Shown: in pieces, positions 24,358 through 35,432 of the stretch | Position numbering within the stretch: the stretch's first letter is position 1 | How the letters are laid out: each line of letters begins with the position of its first letter | Assembly (NCBI GenBank): GCA_029255685.2 | Contig: CM055314.2 | Location: 9,132,399-9,196,398 of the forward strand | Direction: 5' to 3' | DNA: 64,000 bases | DNA from: Silene conica | Taxonomy: Eukaryota > Streptophyta > Magnoliopsida > Caryophyllales > Caryophyllaceae | Notes under the pieces: generated by a model | Database searches by the model: none | Told to the model about the DNA's origin: nothing | What the model saw: the letters and a program-made list of their open reading frames with translations, nothing else | Position numbers and translations under genes: made by a program

Positions 24358-25428
24358 CAAGGCCACAAAATTTTTACTTTTGTGTTTTTCTTCAGTTTTA
24401 ATTAAAAATTTTGAAAATCGCGTTCTGTCACCATGTCGGTCGATCGACCCACTGTTGCGGTCGGTCGACCGACTCCTGCGTGTGTTTTCTGTTTCGACAG
24501 TTTTTTTTTTGTGAGTAATCGATCTTGTTTTCGATTCTTGTTTACATATTGTTAATTAATCGATATTTTTAGCAATATGTGAATCTTTGTTGTTGTTTTA
24601 TTTGATTTACACGTTTTAAATCAAATGTTAAAAACTTGTTTTGATTTTAAAGTGCAAGCGATTTGCGTTTTCAGAAACTCGTTTTTTCAGTTTGATGGTC
24701 GGTCGACCTGGTTGATAGGTCGGTCGACCTTGGTGCTGTTGCAGGAAGTCTTTTGAGACTGGCAGATGGTTGGTCGACCCAAAGGTGAGGTCGGTCGACC
24801 TCGTCTCTGTAACAGGCATTTTATTTTTCGAAAATAACTTGTTTTATTTTCCCTTGGCCTTTAGTAATATACTGTATACGGAAATAGTATATTATTTTTC
24901 TGAAACGGTTCACTCTCGCATTATACATATTATTTTAAAACGGTTTAAGATAATAGATTATAAAATTTATTAAAATTAAAGTGATTAAAACGGTATAATC
25001 ACATAATTTTAATCCCGTAAGGTGGTTTGGTAAAATTTGTTAAACATAATAACGGTATTATGTCATGAAGGAATTTTGTTTTAGTTGATGCATTTTATTT
25101 ATCGTCTTGTTGAATGCCTTTGAATGCTTTCTATAACGTATTTAATTTTTGCAAACGGTTATAACTTAGTGTGGCCTTAGAAGATTGTGTTACACGGTCT
25201 TGTTTGTAATTTTGAGATCTTGTATCTCCGTTTTGGTTTTTGCCATGTAATTACTTTTGTATTTAAATTAGAATGTAAATAGGATTATATTTGTAATTTA
25301 AATTAGTAATTTTGTGAGGACCAAAGACGGAGACCGGATGCTCACTCCCGCTGCAAAGACCAAGATGGAACATCAAGACAAGCTTCTAGGGTACAACGGT
25401 GGATTCCAAAGTTTTTTTTATGTTTATT
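24358..25428 (+). other. Copia leader, first part, with GGTCGGTCGACC palindrome pairs
   Basis: Non-coding leader between PBS and gag. It has three pairs of palindromic units: starts at 24438/24459, 24697/24718 and 24768/24789, each exactly 21 bp apart. Element A interrupts it after 25428; it resumes at 33557 and reaches the gag ATG at 34245. A TTTTCAG just before the ATG (34203-34209) could be a splice acceptor, but no donor was established. Confidence 0.75.
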
Positions 25429-25435
25429 CAAAATT

Positions 25436-26983
25436 TGATGCCCGTCGTTGAGGGTACCAAAGATAAAATTTATAATTCCTAACTTTAACAATAGATAGTG
25501 AAAGTCAGGGTCGAACCACAAGGAGGTGGGGAATGTTTATTGTTTGATGTGAATGTTTAAAGTAACAATTTTGGGGGTTTGAATTGGTTGATTACTAAGT
25601 CTAAGGCAAAGATTTAAAATAAAACAAGAGATAAAGATGAGAATTAAAATTTAATAAAAAGGGATGCTAGGATGTTTGGGTAATAAATAGCTAAGGTAAA
25701 ATAAATCCTAAGGTCAACATGTATTGCAGTCGCGTAAGGGGGTGTAACATATCTTTTTAGGTCTATGCTACCTAATAGCTCCTTTCGGCCTATGCTATTA
25801 GTTCCTAGGTCTCACAATTATTGGGTGTCAACAATAAGGGTGATTCCTAAATCCCAGGTAACATACCTTTCAGCCTTGAGTAACCTATCCGTCTTAAGGT
25901 GTAAACCAATGCCCTTCCCGTATCTTCCAATCTTGGGTAGGTCATTACTAACATCCTACAAGTCTCCTTATGGTCTCATTGCAGGATATTATAATTGACA
26001 AGAAAAGACGAAATAAGAATACATACGCGGGTGGTCGACCGACCGGCTACTCCAGTCGGCCGACCACGACCTCGGTCGACCGACCAGCTATTCCAGTCGG
26101 CCGACCGTGGTCCTGCTACAGGTCGGTCTTTCGAATTTTATCTACCTACGCATATTCATCCCCTACATCCTAACATATGAAATTTAGCTACTCATAATAC
26201 TTAAGATGATTATAAAATTTGGAATAAACATGGTAAACATGGTAAACAATCTAAACATGCGAGATTCAATAAAGCTTGAGATTCTAACTTAACAATTGTA
26301 ATAAAAATAAGAACTATAATAAAAAGTTAGATTAAAAGAGTAATTACCACAATTGGAATTAGGGCAGAAAGGAACAAACTTTATTGAATGCTTGGGAACT
26401 ATTGAAAGATTACAAAACTAAAAGATGGTAAAAGATAGATACTAATCGATACTCCTTGATAAAACTTGATAATAAACCCTAGCTACAAGATTAGCTTATA
26501 TAGGGTAAGAGATTAGAGTTTCCTAAAGACTTTAATTCTATTTTATTTCCGAAAAGAATCGCATGGGCTTCCGCTGTGGTCGGTCGACCTACTATGTGGG
26601 TCGGTCGACCGCTTCTTGCTGGGCTTCTTTTATTTTTCGGCCTTCCTTGAGATTTGGGCTTTATTAAAGTTCAGGCTTGGTCGGCCGACCCGTTTAGCTG
26701 GTCGGTCGACCGCCTCCGTACGGAAATCTTCGGATTTCTTCTTGTTTTGACTTTCGGTCTCTTGACTTTGACTCCAATTGACTTTCCATTTATTCCTTAA
26801 TAATGCAATAGACTCGAGGATATGGATTTGGTGCTAAACCGTCTCTTTTCCGCGTAAATCTGCAAAAGTGCATAAAAATACGAAAGTACACGATTTGTGG
26901 GAAATAAAGGCTAAAACATAGTAAATGAGCGACCAAATACGTGTAAAAATAGATGTAAAACATCATAAAATAGACACGCATCA
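25436..26983 (-). repeat. Element A 3' LTR
   Basis: On the plus strand it runs TGATGC to GCATCA. It contains a four-unit palindrome cluster at 26033-26106 and pairs at 26578/26599 and 26679/26700. The plus-strand frames of 60-80 codons inside all six family LTRs are explained by LTR similarity. Confidence 0.93.
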
Positions 26984-29006
26984 AATTCCCCAAACCAAAC
27001 CCTTGCTTGCCCTCAAGCAAGAAGTAGACTCGATCCTAACTAATGGAACGATTTCAATCTCAGAGCGAAATTTCCATGTCAGCCTAAACCAATACCAAGT
27101 ACAAAATGAGAAAGTATATAAATCATGCAAACGAGTTATGGTGTCGTCAAACTTGCAACACTAGAGACTATAGAGACTTTATACTATGGACTCTCGCGGT
27201 ACGCTCGAGACACTCATGAAGCAAAGGGTGAGTATATGTAAAAGATAGAAAGAAGTATATTTGTCATGACACTCACCTAACTACGACCCATGGAAACATG
27301 CCTGCAATCTAACATGAACAAGAATTCTACAACTTTGTATAACAATCTTATTAAATGACCCAGATACATGCAATTGAGGTAATGAAAGATATGTGAGGTA
27401 AAAGGTAAAAGTGGTTAAGATGTTTTTGGATTTGTGGGGTTAGTAGCGAAGCTAGTAGAACCGGTTTCCATCAACATATTTCACAACTCTTGAAATTAAG
27501 AAAGTGCTCTTTTTGTGGCACAACTCTCACATTGAATATAAGAAAGGACTCCCAAATATTTTGACTGAGGTACGGGAGTGATAACATATAAAAGAAAGGG
27601 ATTTTGGAACGATTTTTTTTCATTCTGATGCTGTCAGGTGGTCGGCCGACCCAAGAAGGTGGTCGGTCGACTTCTTTCCTGTACGTTTTGATTTTTTTTT
27701 CGTTTTTCTTTTCTTTCTTTCTTTTTCTGAATTTTTCTGTTGTTTTTTTCTTTTTCTTTCTTGCTTTCTTTCTTTTCTCTTTTTGTTCAAGATAGCATAC
27801 AAACCAAGATGCCTCAAAAAAATAATCCAATGACCACAAATACTAGCTTGGAAGGGTAGGCTAAGTATGAGATGTAGTTTTTGGGGAAATAAAAAGGCAA
27901 TTTTGGCTATGTGAAGCTTATGGGTAAATATGAGAAAAGGGATCCCAAATGCACGTATCAAGACTTACAAAACGAGAAAGTAAAACAAGTATATAGCAAT
28001 TCAAGTTCATGTTTATGCATATTGATGTAACATGTTCCAAGGGGAGTACTACTCACATCCTAGACAACTGGTTTAAGAATGGAACCAGGAAATAAGCTCT
28101 AAACCTCAGAATGTATAGTAGGTTGCCAAGGTATAAGTCAAGTCTCAAGATATGCAAGTTGACAAAAACTCGTAGATATGCGAAAGATTCTCATACTAAA
28201 ACAAGTTGACAAGGCAAGGTAAAGGCATAAACATGAAAGATAGCTAAATCATCCTTGAAATACTTTCGTTCCGACTCGACCTATATGCTAAAATAAACGT
28301 GCATTTTTTGGAATTTTTTTTTTAATTTTTTAATTTTTTTGTATTTTTCTTGTATATGCAAGGAAAATAAAGAAAAGAACAATGCAAGACAGAAATGCAA
28401 TAAACGTGTGACAAAATGCAATGCATGTGACACGAAACCATTCCCCAAACCAACCCGCACAATGTCCCTTTTGTGCATTAGCCTAAGTAAAGGTTTCAGA
28501 AAATTAAAAGAAAGATGCAAAGAAATTAAAAATTAAGGAAAAACTGGAAAGAACTCACTGGGTTATGAAGCGTAAGAGAAAAACCTCCCCAAACCAGCGT
28601 AAGCTGGGAGGTTTTGGTGGCCAGCAGTGCCACTCAAGTAACCAAGTCAATTTCACGATTTCCAAGGAAGAGAAATGAAAGACCGCAGTGGACAGCAGGT
28701 CGACCGACCGATGATACTGGTCGACCGACCTCCTGTGAATCACGGAAAATCTTGCGATACAGCGACTCTGGTCGACCGACTGATTTTTCTGGTCGGTCGA
28801 CCCTCTGCGTCCTGGAGGTCTTCGTTTCTTGGTAAATCCTGAAAAAACAAGAAAGTACGTGCGCCCAACAATGCGCGAGATGCCAAAAACGATTCTAAAG
28901 TCTTAACTACTTAAACATAAAGGAAAGGATCTAAACTACGAGCAAACCAAAATAAAAAGTTTCACACAACAAAAATAAATTGTCTTAAAAACTGCAACTG
29001 AAACAA
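26984..29006 (-). other. Element A 3' internal region, non-coding
   Basis: Between the gag-protease stop and the 3' LTR. It holds the polypurine tract (complement of AATTCCCCAAACC at 26984), a stem CTTGCTTG/CAAGCAAG with a 4-nt loop (27002-27021), a purine-rich tract in the sense strand (27690-27780), palindrome pairs at 27640/27661, 28698/28719 and 28770/28791, and a conserved hairpin at 28582-28613. Lysine-rich open frames here are low-complexity artefacts. Confidence 0.75.
28582..28613 (-). promoter_or_regulatory. Conserved hairpin downstream of gag-protease, element A
   Basis: Nested arms AACCTC/GAGGTT and CCAGC/GCTGG around a GTAA loop, with a one-sided CCCAAA bulge. The same 32 bases occur in B (38620-38651) and C (52394-52425), about 400 nt downstream of the ORF stop. 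The role is unknown. Confidence 0.7.
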
Positions 29007-31880
29007 CTATCCGCTAAAGATGCGGAAGATATCCGACCACGGCTTCTGACGACATGCCGTAGTCTCCACGGTTTTTGCTTTAGTAGCAAAACACATCTTC
29101 TTTCCGCCGTCGCAAAGCATATGCGACGGTCTCTCCTCTTGAGCTTGCCTCCTCTTCTTCTTCTCCTCCCGATCCACGATGTCTGGATCCTCGTCCTCTT
29201 CATAGCTTAGGCATCCCATTCCTCCTCTCTGAACGATGGCTTCCTTCACTTTGGGTTTCCCCAAACCAGTTCCTGCAATAGTCATAATAGAAGTGTCCTC
29301 CCTATTGCTCCCAATCTGGGGCGGAGGTGTAAAAACAGATACAGGAACAGGTAATGTGGGAGAAGTAGTGATGACCTCATACTTCTTCTCAGAAGTGATA
29401 GCATTACATGTGATGGGGGTCATAGCATCCTTCTTCCTATAAGATAGGCCATAGATAATAGAATGCTTGCCTACTTTGAAGGTTAGAGTCCCAGTGCCTA
29501 CATCTATAATGGCACCTGCGGTGTGAAGGAAAGGTCTTCCTAGAATTATAGGTATATGGGCATCCTCTGGGATGTCCAAAACTACAAAGTCAACTGGGAA
29601 GAAGAACCTGTCAATACGCACAGGGATGTTTTCTAACACCCCTATAGGTTCCATAGATGTGCGATCTGCCATCTGGACTGTCATACTGGTCACTGCAAAT
29701 TCGGTCATTCCTAGTTTTAAGGCAACGCTTAGGGGCATGACACTTATACTAGCACCTAAGTCGCATAAAGCCTTCTTAACTGGGAAGGTTCCTATATTAC
29801 AGGGGACAGAAAAACTACCAGGGTCTTCCAATTTATGAGGGGCTATGACATGAGACAAAAAGCTAGATGACTCTTCAGTGAGGGCCACCGACTCAACCTT
29901 TTCTAGAGACCTCTTTCTTGACAAAAGCTGTCTCATAAATTTAAGATAGGAAGGAACTTGTTGAACTAATTCTAAAAACGGGACGTGAACATTTAATGAA
30001 CGAAACACATCCTTAAATTTGTCAAAAGATACCTGATCCTTTGAAGGTACGAGTCTTTCTGGGAAAGGAGCAGCTGATGATTCAGTATTTGCAGCCCTTT
30101 TTAGAAACCTGGGGGTCTTGTCACCCCGGAAAAGAAAATCCCGTAAGTTATTCGGCAAATCTGGACGAAAGGGAACTTCGGGTTCTGCTTCAGTGGTCGG
30201 TCGACCAGAATCTTCGGTCGGTCGACCAGTCTCCTGTTCAGGCAAAATTCTCGGATCCTGATCTGCGGTCGGTCGACCAGAAGCTTTGGTCGGTCGACCG
30301 CCTTCACTGCTACTCGCCTGTTTTTCCTTCTCAGCCCCCACTTTGGCTCCACTTCTTAGGGTTACGACGTTTAGAGTCTCCTTTTTCTGGTCCGGTTTGG
30401 TCGGAAGTTGACCCGGAGCCCTAATATCATTCTTGCTTGCAATTTGAGCAATCTGGGACTCTAACATCTTCATTCTTGCCTCTCTAGCCTGTGACTCCTT
30501 CTGAACCAACCCAATAAGATTTTGGATAAGAGCATCTGTGTTGGGTGGTGGATTAGAAGGTGGTTGAGGGTTGAAAGGTGGTCTTTGGAAATTTTGTTTA
30601 TGTGGGGGTACATAGGTGGAATTTTGCTGAGGTTGCATGTGCTGTGGGTTTTGAACATTCTGGCTTGTCCACCTTAAGTTGGGATGGACATTATTATTAT
30701 TCGGGTCATAGAAATTGTTCCCACGGTAATGCTGAAAAGCGGCACATGTTTCATTAGATGAAGTACAGAACTTTGACACATGCCCTTCTCCACCGCACCT
30801 CTCACAAGCAAAGGGTCCGTCCTGAACGGCGTTCACCTGGTAAATTCCTCCCTTGCTTCCACTCCCTAGATCGAGCTTTCCTGCAGCCTCAAATTTTTCT
30901 AACTTAGCTGTCAAGGCCTCAATTGCTGATAGGTTGTATTCAGATTTCCTCTGGTTTCCTCTAGAAGTGCCATGCTCAGCACGGTGCACAGCAACATCTT
31001 CTATCAACTTGAGACCCTTAGTCTCTCCTGAATTATCTTGGAATCTCCCATTAGCTGCAGCATCTAGATAGGCCCTGTTGTCATCGTAGAGGCCATTGTA
31101 GAACTGGTTGCAAAGAAACCATTGTTCGAATCCGTGATGTGGTATGGATCGAACAAGTCTCTTGAACCTGTCCCACGCCTCGCTAAAATCTTCATTGGGA
31201 CCTTGCTTGAAATTAGTGATCTGCGCTCTTAAAGCATTAGTCTTTGACGCGGAATAGTATTTCCTGTAGAATGCTAAGGCTAAGGTGTTCCAATCTGTGA
31301 CTCCCGCAGCAGTGCGGTCAAGATCTCTGTACCACTCTCTCGCAGAGTCCCTAAGGGAGAAGATAAACATGGTTTGTTTAATCTGGTCCTGCGTCACTCC
31401 TTCTGGGGGTGCTATAGAGCATATGTAATCTGTGAAGATTTCGATATGCTTAGCAGCATCCTCATTGGCCGAGCCTCCAAATTGGTTTCTTTCAACCATA
31501 GTAATATAGGCGGGCTTGGCCTCGAATGGCTTCCCAGTACCTGCAGGTAAAGTGAACCCTTTGTATAGGTCCTTTGCCTGAGGCATGGAGTGACTGGCAA
31601 TAGTAGCTTCCTCTGTCATGTTCTCTTCTTCTTTTGGAAAAACTGGAAAGTAGGTAAAAGGTGGTGATTTTGGTGAAAGTGGATTGATGGGTGAACTTGG
31701 TTGTGAAGGTGGTGTCTTTGGTGAAGATGGTAATGATGGTTGTTCGAATAAGTCTTCTTGAAATAAGGAAGATGGTGAACCTCCTTCCTGATTTCTTAGA
31801 AGTTGCTTTCTCCTTTCTCTAAGAGTCCTCTCAATTTCGAGGTCAAGTGGTAGGAGTTCTCCTTGAACTGACCTGCGCAT
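29007..31880 (-). CDS. Athila-type gag-protease polyprotein, element A
   Basis: 957 codons from ATG at 31880. In order: P/S-rich head (about 30-85); Athila/retrotrans_gag capsid domain (about 105-300; NQFGGSANEDAAKHIEIF, FIFSLRDSAREWY, EDFSEAWDRFKRL); zinc knuckle C359-x2-C-x4-H-x4-C372; P/Q/N-rich linker; predicted coiled coil (about 450-485); a GRPT repeat linker (527-563); aspartic protease with LCDLGAS (D707), then ILGRPF and AIIDVG. DLGAS instead of DTG is usual in Athila proteases. The frame ends soon after the protease; no RT or integrase follows. It would form particles that need enzymes in trans. The frame is intact and conserved in three copies. Confidence 0.92.
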   Translation of the reverse strand: MRRSVQGELLPLDLEIERTLRERRKQLLRNQEGGSPSSLFQEDLFEQPSLPSSPKTPPSQPSSPINPLSPKSPPFTYFPVFPKEEENMTEEATIASHSMPQAKDLYKGFTLPAGTGKPFEAKPAYITMVERNQFGGSANEDAAKHIEIFTDYICSIAPPEGVTQDQIKQTMFIFSLRDSAREWYRDLDRTAAGVTDWNTLALAFYRKYYSASKTNALRAQITNFKQGPNEDFSEAWDRFKRLVRSIPHHGFEQWFLCNQFYNGLYDDNRAYLDAAANGRFQDNSGETKGLKLIEDVAVHRAEHGTSRGNQRKSEYNLSAIEALTAKLEKFEAAGKLDLGSGSKGGIYQVNAVQDGPFACERCGGEGHVSKFCTSSNETCAAFQHYRGNNFYDPNNNNVHPNLRWTSQNVQNPQHMQPQQNSTYVPPHKQNFQRPPFNPQPPSNPPPNTDALIQNLIGLVQKESQAREARMKMLESQIAQIASKNDIRAPGQLPTKPDQKKETLNVVTLRSGAKVGAEKEKQASSSEGGRPTKASGRPTADQDPRILPEQETGRPTEDSGRPTTEAEPEVPFRPDLPNNLRDFLFRGDKTPRFLKRAANTESSAAPFPERLVPSKDQVSFDKFKDVFRSLNVHVPFLELVQQVPSYLKFMRQLLSRKRSLEKVESVALTEESSSFLSHVIAPHKLEDPGSFSVPCNIGTFPVKKALCDLGASISVMPLSVALKLGMTEFAVTSMTVQMADRTSMEPIGVLENIPVRIDRFFFPVDFVVLDIPEDAHIPIILGRPFLHTAGAIIDVGTGTLTFKVGKHSIIYGLSYRKKDAMTPITCNAITSEKKYEVITTSPTLPVPVSVFTPPPQIGSNREDTSIMTIAGTGLGKPKVKEAIVQRGGMGCLSYEEDEDPDIVDREEKKKRRQAQEERPSHMLCDGGKKMCFATKAKTVETTACRQKPWSDIFRIFSG
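30195..30299 (-). repeat. In-frame palindrome pairs encoding GRPT repeats, element A
   Basis: GGTCGGTCGACC units start at 30195, 30216, 30267 and 30288, offsets 0/21/72/93. Being multiples of three, they keep the frame, and each unit reads GRPT in the gag-protease sense. B (40211, 40232, 40283, 40304) and C (53984, 54005, 54056, 54077) have identical offsets. Confidence 0.9.
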
Positions 31881-31980
31881 AAGATGGAAACTACAAGAAA
31901 AAAGTGAGAAGGTTTAAGGAACAAAAAGTTCCTTAAACAAAGAGAAACAAAAACAAAAAACAATAAACACTGGCGTCACC

Positions 31981-31998
31981 TCCCCGGCAACGGCGCCA
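31981..31998 (-). promoter_or_regulatory. Element A primer binding site (tRNA-Asp)
   Basis: On the minus strand TGGCGCCGTTGCCGGGGA, the complement of the tRNA-Asp 3' end. It is separated from the LTR by a 5-nt spacer (31999-32003). Confidence 0.92.
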
Positions 31999-32003
31999 AA
32001 ATT

Positions 32004-33556
32004 TGATGCCCGTCGTTGAGGGTACCAAAGATAAAATTTATAATTCCTAACTTTAACAATAGATAGTGAAAGTCAGGGTCGAACCACAAGGAGGTGGGGA
32101 ATGTTTATTGTTTGATATGAATGTTTAAAGTAACAATTTTGGGGGTTTGAATTGGTTGATTACTAAGTCTAAGGCAAAGATTTAAAATAAAACAAGAGAT
32201 AAAGATGAGAATTAAAATATAATAAAAAGGGATGCTAGGATGTTTGGGTAATAAATAGCTAAGGTAAAATAAATCCTAAGGTCAACATGTATTGCAGTCG
32301 CGTAAGGGGATGTAAGATATCTTTTTAGGTCTATGCTACCTAATAGCTCCTTTCGGCCTATGCTATTAGTTCCTAGGTCTCACAATTATTGGGTGTCAAC
32401 AATAAGGGTGATTCCTAAATCCCAGGTAACATACCTTTCAGCCTTGAGTAACCTATCCGTCTTAAGGTGTAAACCAATGCCCTTCCCGTATCTTCCAATC
32501 TTGGGTAGGTCATTACTAACATCCTACAAGTCTCCTTATGGTCTCATTGCAGGATATTATAATTGACAAGAAAAGACGAAATAAGAATACATACGCGGGT
32601 GGTCGACCGACCGGCTACTCCAGTCGGCCGACCACGACCTCGGTCGACCGACCAGCTATTCCAGTCGGCCGACCGTGGTCCTGCTACAGGTCGGTCTTTC
32701 GAATTTTATCTACCTACGCATATTCATCCCCTACATCCTAACATATGAAATTTAGCTACTCATAATACTTAAGATGATTATAAAATTTGGAATAAACATG
32801 GTAAACATGGTAAACAATCTAAACATGCGAGATTCAATAAAGCTTGAGATTCTAACTTAACAATTGTAATAAAAATAAGAACTATAATAAAAAGTTAGAT
32901 TAAAAGAGTAATTACCACAATTGGAATTAGGGCAGAAAGGAACAAACTTTATTGAATGCTTGGGAACTATTGAAAGATTACAAAACTAAAAGATGGTAAA
33001 AGATAGATACTAATCGATACTCCTTGATAAAACTTGATAATAAACCCTAGCTACAAGATTAGCTTATATAGGGTAAGAGATTAGAGTTTCCTAAAGACTT
33101 TAATTCTATTTTATTTCCGAAAAGAATCGCATGGTCTTCCGCTGTGGTCGGTCGACCTACTATGTGGGTCGGTCGACCTCTTCTTGCTGGGCTTCTTTTA
33201 TTTTTCGGCCTTCCTTGAGATTTGGGCTTTATTAAAGTTCAGGCCTGGTCGGCCGACCCGTTTAGCTGGTCGGTCGACCGCCTCCGTAGGGAAATCTTCG
33301 GATTTCTTCTTGTTTTGACTTTTGGGGCTCTTGACTTTGACTCCAATTGACTTTCCATTTATTCCTTAATTATGCAATAGACTCGAGGATATGGATCGAT
33401 TTGGTGCTAAACCGTCTCTTTTCCGCGTAAATCTGCAAAAGTGCATAAAAACACGAAAGTACACGATTTGTGGGAAATAAAGGCTAAAACATAGTAAATG
33501 AGCGACCAAATACGTGTAAAAATAGATGTAAAACATCATAAAATAGACACGCATCA
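32004..33556 (-). repeat. Element A 5' LTR
   Basis: TGATGC to GCATCA, near-identical to 25436-26983, with the same palindrome clusters (32601-32674, from 33147, and from about 33248). Confidence 0.93.
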
Positions 33557-34244
33557 ATTTTGGTAGGATAGGCCACACTAGGACTTTTATTTACGTTATT
33601 GCATTTATTTTATGCTTTCATCGATAATAGCTTGCATCATATTCCGCCTAAAACCAAACCACCTATAACATGCCTGAAAACTGACTCATGTAGAGGTTAC
33701 GCGTTAGTTTTCTGTGACAATACAGATGTCACGTGTCACTTGCAAAGCCATCACTTTCTTTCATTCATTCACGTACATGCTAGATATTAGTTCATAAGTT
33801 GATGGGGTCTTCCTCGTATAACCAAAAATTGAGACTAGTCTTTATAAATCAGACTCCCATGAATCCCTTCTTCGTCGGTAGGCATAATATGACCCCTTCT
33901 ACGTCGGGTAAGTGGGAACAGATGATTTATTTTATCTCAACATTATGGTCACTAGATACTATCTAGCATCTATGATGGACTAATAGATAGGATTTACGGA
34001 AATCTATCGACCAAGAGTTCCAACGGTGGAATTAGCCAAGCTGTAGGCTTATCAATATACGGAAATTGAGTCTTGGGATCGTTTATATAATTCTTGAGGG
34101 AGATCAATTATATAAATGCATGAGTCTAAGAGTTTAAATACAATTTAAATTAGACTTAAATCACAACGATGAGTTGCTTATATGGTTTTGTTTTTATCTT
34201 CTTTTCAGTGTAGAACACGATCAATTTAAACTGTTGTATAACAA
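33557..34244 (+). other. Copia leader, second part
   Basis: Continuation of the copia leader after element A; it matches 60027-60734 of the second copia closely. Non-coding. Confidence 0.75.
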
Positions 34245-35432
34245 ATGGCTGGTGAAGACCCAATGCCAAGTGCCAAGCTAGCACGTGAATCCTAGCTTAA
34301 AGCCTTCATGGACTCCATGAATTAGTCTACTAGACTGAGGAATGATGGGTCAAACTTCTCTGACTGGGAGGCAGCGTTACGGAATGCTGCCATTGCTGAC
34401 GGAAAGCTCAAGTACTTGACTGAGCCCATTCCGGCACACCTAGGAACTGGAGCTAGAGCTAACGAAGTTCGCGCTCATAGCGACTTCGTCATGGAAGCGG
34501 GTGCGATAAAGAACGTACTCATCTATGCAATGGAATCAAATTTGCAAAGACGCTTCATCTCCCATGGTGCAAACAAGATTTTCACCACGCTCACTAACGA
34601 ATTCTCGAAAGCTCCGAGAATTGTTTCTTATGAGCATACCTGTCGCTTCTTTGAGGCGAAACTCCAGAAGGGCCAAGCTGTTAGCCCACATATTCTCAAC
34701 ATGATTGAGAATATCGAGAAACTAGAGGCCCTAAACTGCAAGATCAGTGAGAACATAATCGTTGATCGAATGCTTCATTCGCTTCATGATGGGTTCGCCC
34801 TCTTTAGGGCCAACTATTACATGAACGACATGAAGAAGACTCCTCATAAGCTCCACTCCCTTCTCGTACAGACCGAGAAGGATCTGAAATTAAGTGGGAG
34901 CGTGAAGCAGGATGTTCTCATGATCTCCAGTAAGAGGAAAGGTAAAGGGAAAGCTAAAGCTCAGGGCGACCTAGCGGTAGGTAAGCCCAAGTTCAAGAAG
35001 TCAGGATTCACTAAGAGTGGGCCCGGTGAGTCGAACAACTCACAGGGCAAGACAAAGAGTAAGGATACTAGCATGGAATGCCACCATTGCCACAAGACTG
35101 GGCATTGGAGGCGCACATGCCCCGTGTATCGTGAGGACATTAAAGCAGGCCGCGTTATTCCTGTTGGTATGTCTTCTTCTTCTTCTTTTATTTACATGAT
35201 TGAGATTAACCATGCAAGTTACGGAACTTGGGTACTAGATAATGGTTGTGGTTCTCATCTATGAAATCATGTTCAGGGCCTCCGAAACCAAGAACCCCTC
35301 ATCAAGGGTGAGGTTGACCTGCGTGTCGGGAATGGAGCACGTGTTGCTGCAGTCTCGAGGGGAACATACGTGATCCAGCTTCAAGTGGATTCGAGTTATC
35401 TTTGTATAACTGTTATTATGTTCCTAGTTTAT
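34245..35432 (+). pseudogene. gag-pol: Copia gag and protease start, decayed
   Basis: The gag ATG is at 34245 (MAGEDP as in the intact copy). Premature TAG codons stand at 34293 (W17) and 34323 (Q27), and TGA at 35262 (a cysteine in the intact copy). The open part 34416-35264 holds the capsid-like domain, basic K/G-rich linker and CCHC knuckle (CHHCHKTGHWRRTC). The protease motif reads DNG instead of DTG. A one-base deletion follows near 35380. Element B interrupts the gene after 35432. Confidence 0.9.

Larger units (their letters stand above)
25436..33556 (-). mobile_element. Non-autonomous Athila-like gypsy element A
   Basis: Minus-strand element of 8121 bp: LTRs 25436-26983 and 32004-33556, tRNA-Asp PBS at 31981-31998, polypurine tract next to 26984, and one gag-protease ORF. 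No RT, RNase H or integrase is present. The left junction carries seven extra bases (25429-25435) and only ATT is duplicated around the insertion, unlike B and C. It sits in the leader of the copia element. LTRs differ at about a dozen sites by eye. Confidence 0.92.

Noticed and set aside
25765..25998. Small ORF conserved in all six Athila-like LTRs (77-78 codons)
   Set aside because: It lies on the strand opposite to the element and is conserved only because the LTRs are near-identical; no start context or motif.
26033..26106. CRISPR-like repeat-spacer array
   Set aside because: Units come in twos or fours, are 12-bp palindromes with 9-bp spacers, lie inside LTRs of plant elements, and no cas gene is present.
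27620..27961. Lysine-rich ORF in the 3' internal region of element A
   Set aside because: It translates a purine-rich low-complexity tract; the frames in B and C differ in length and sequence.
34203..34209. Possible splice acceptor just before the copia gag ATG
   Set aside because: TTTTCAG fits an acceptor, but no donor could be tied to it from sequence alone.
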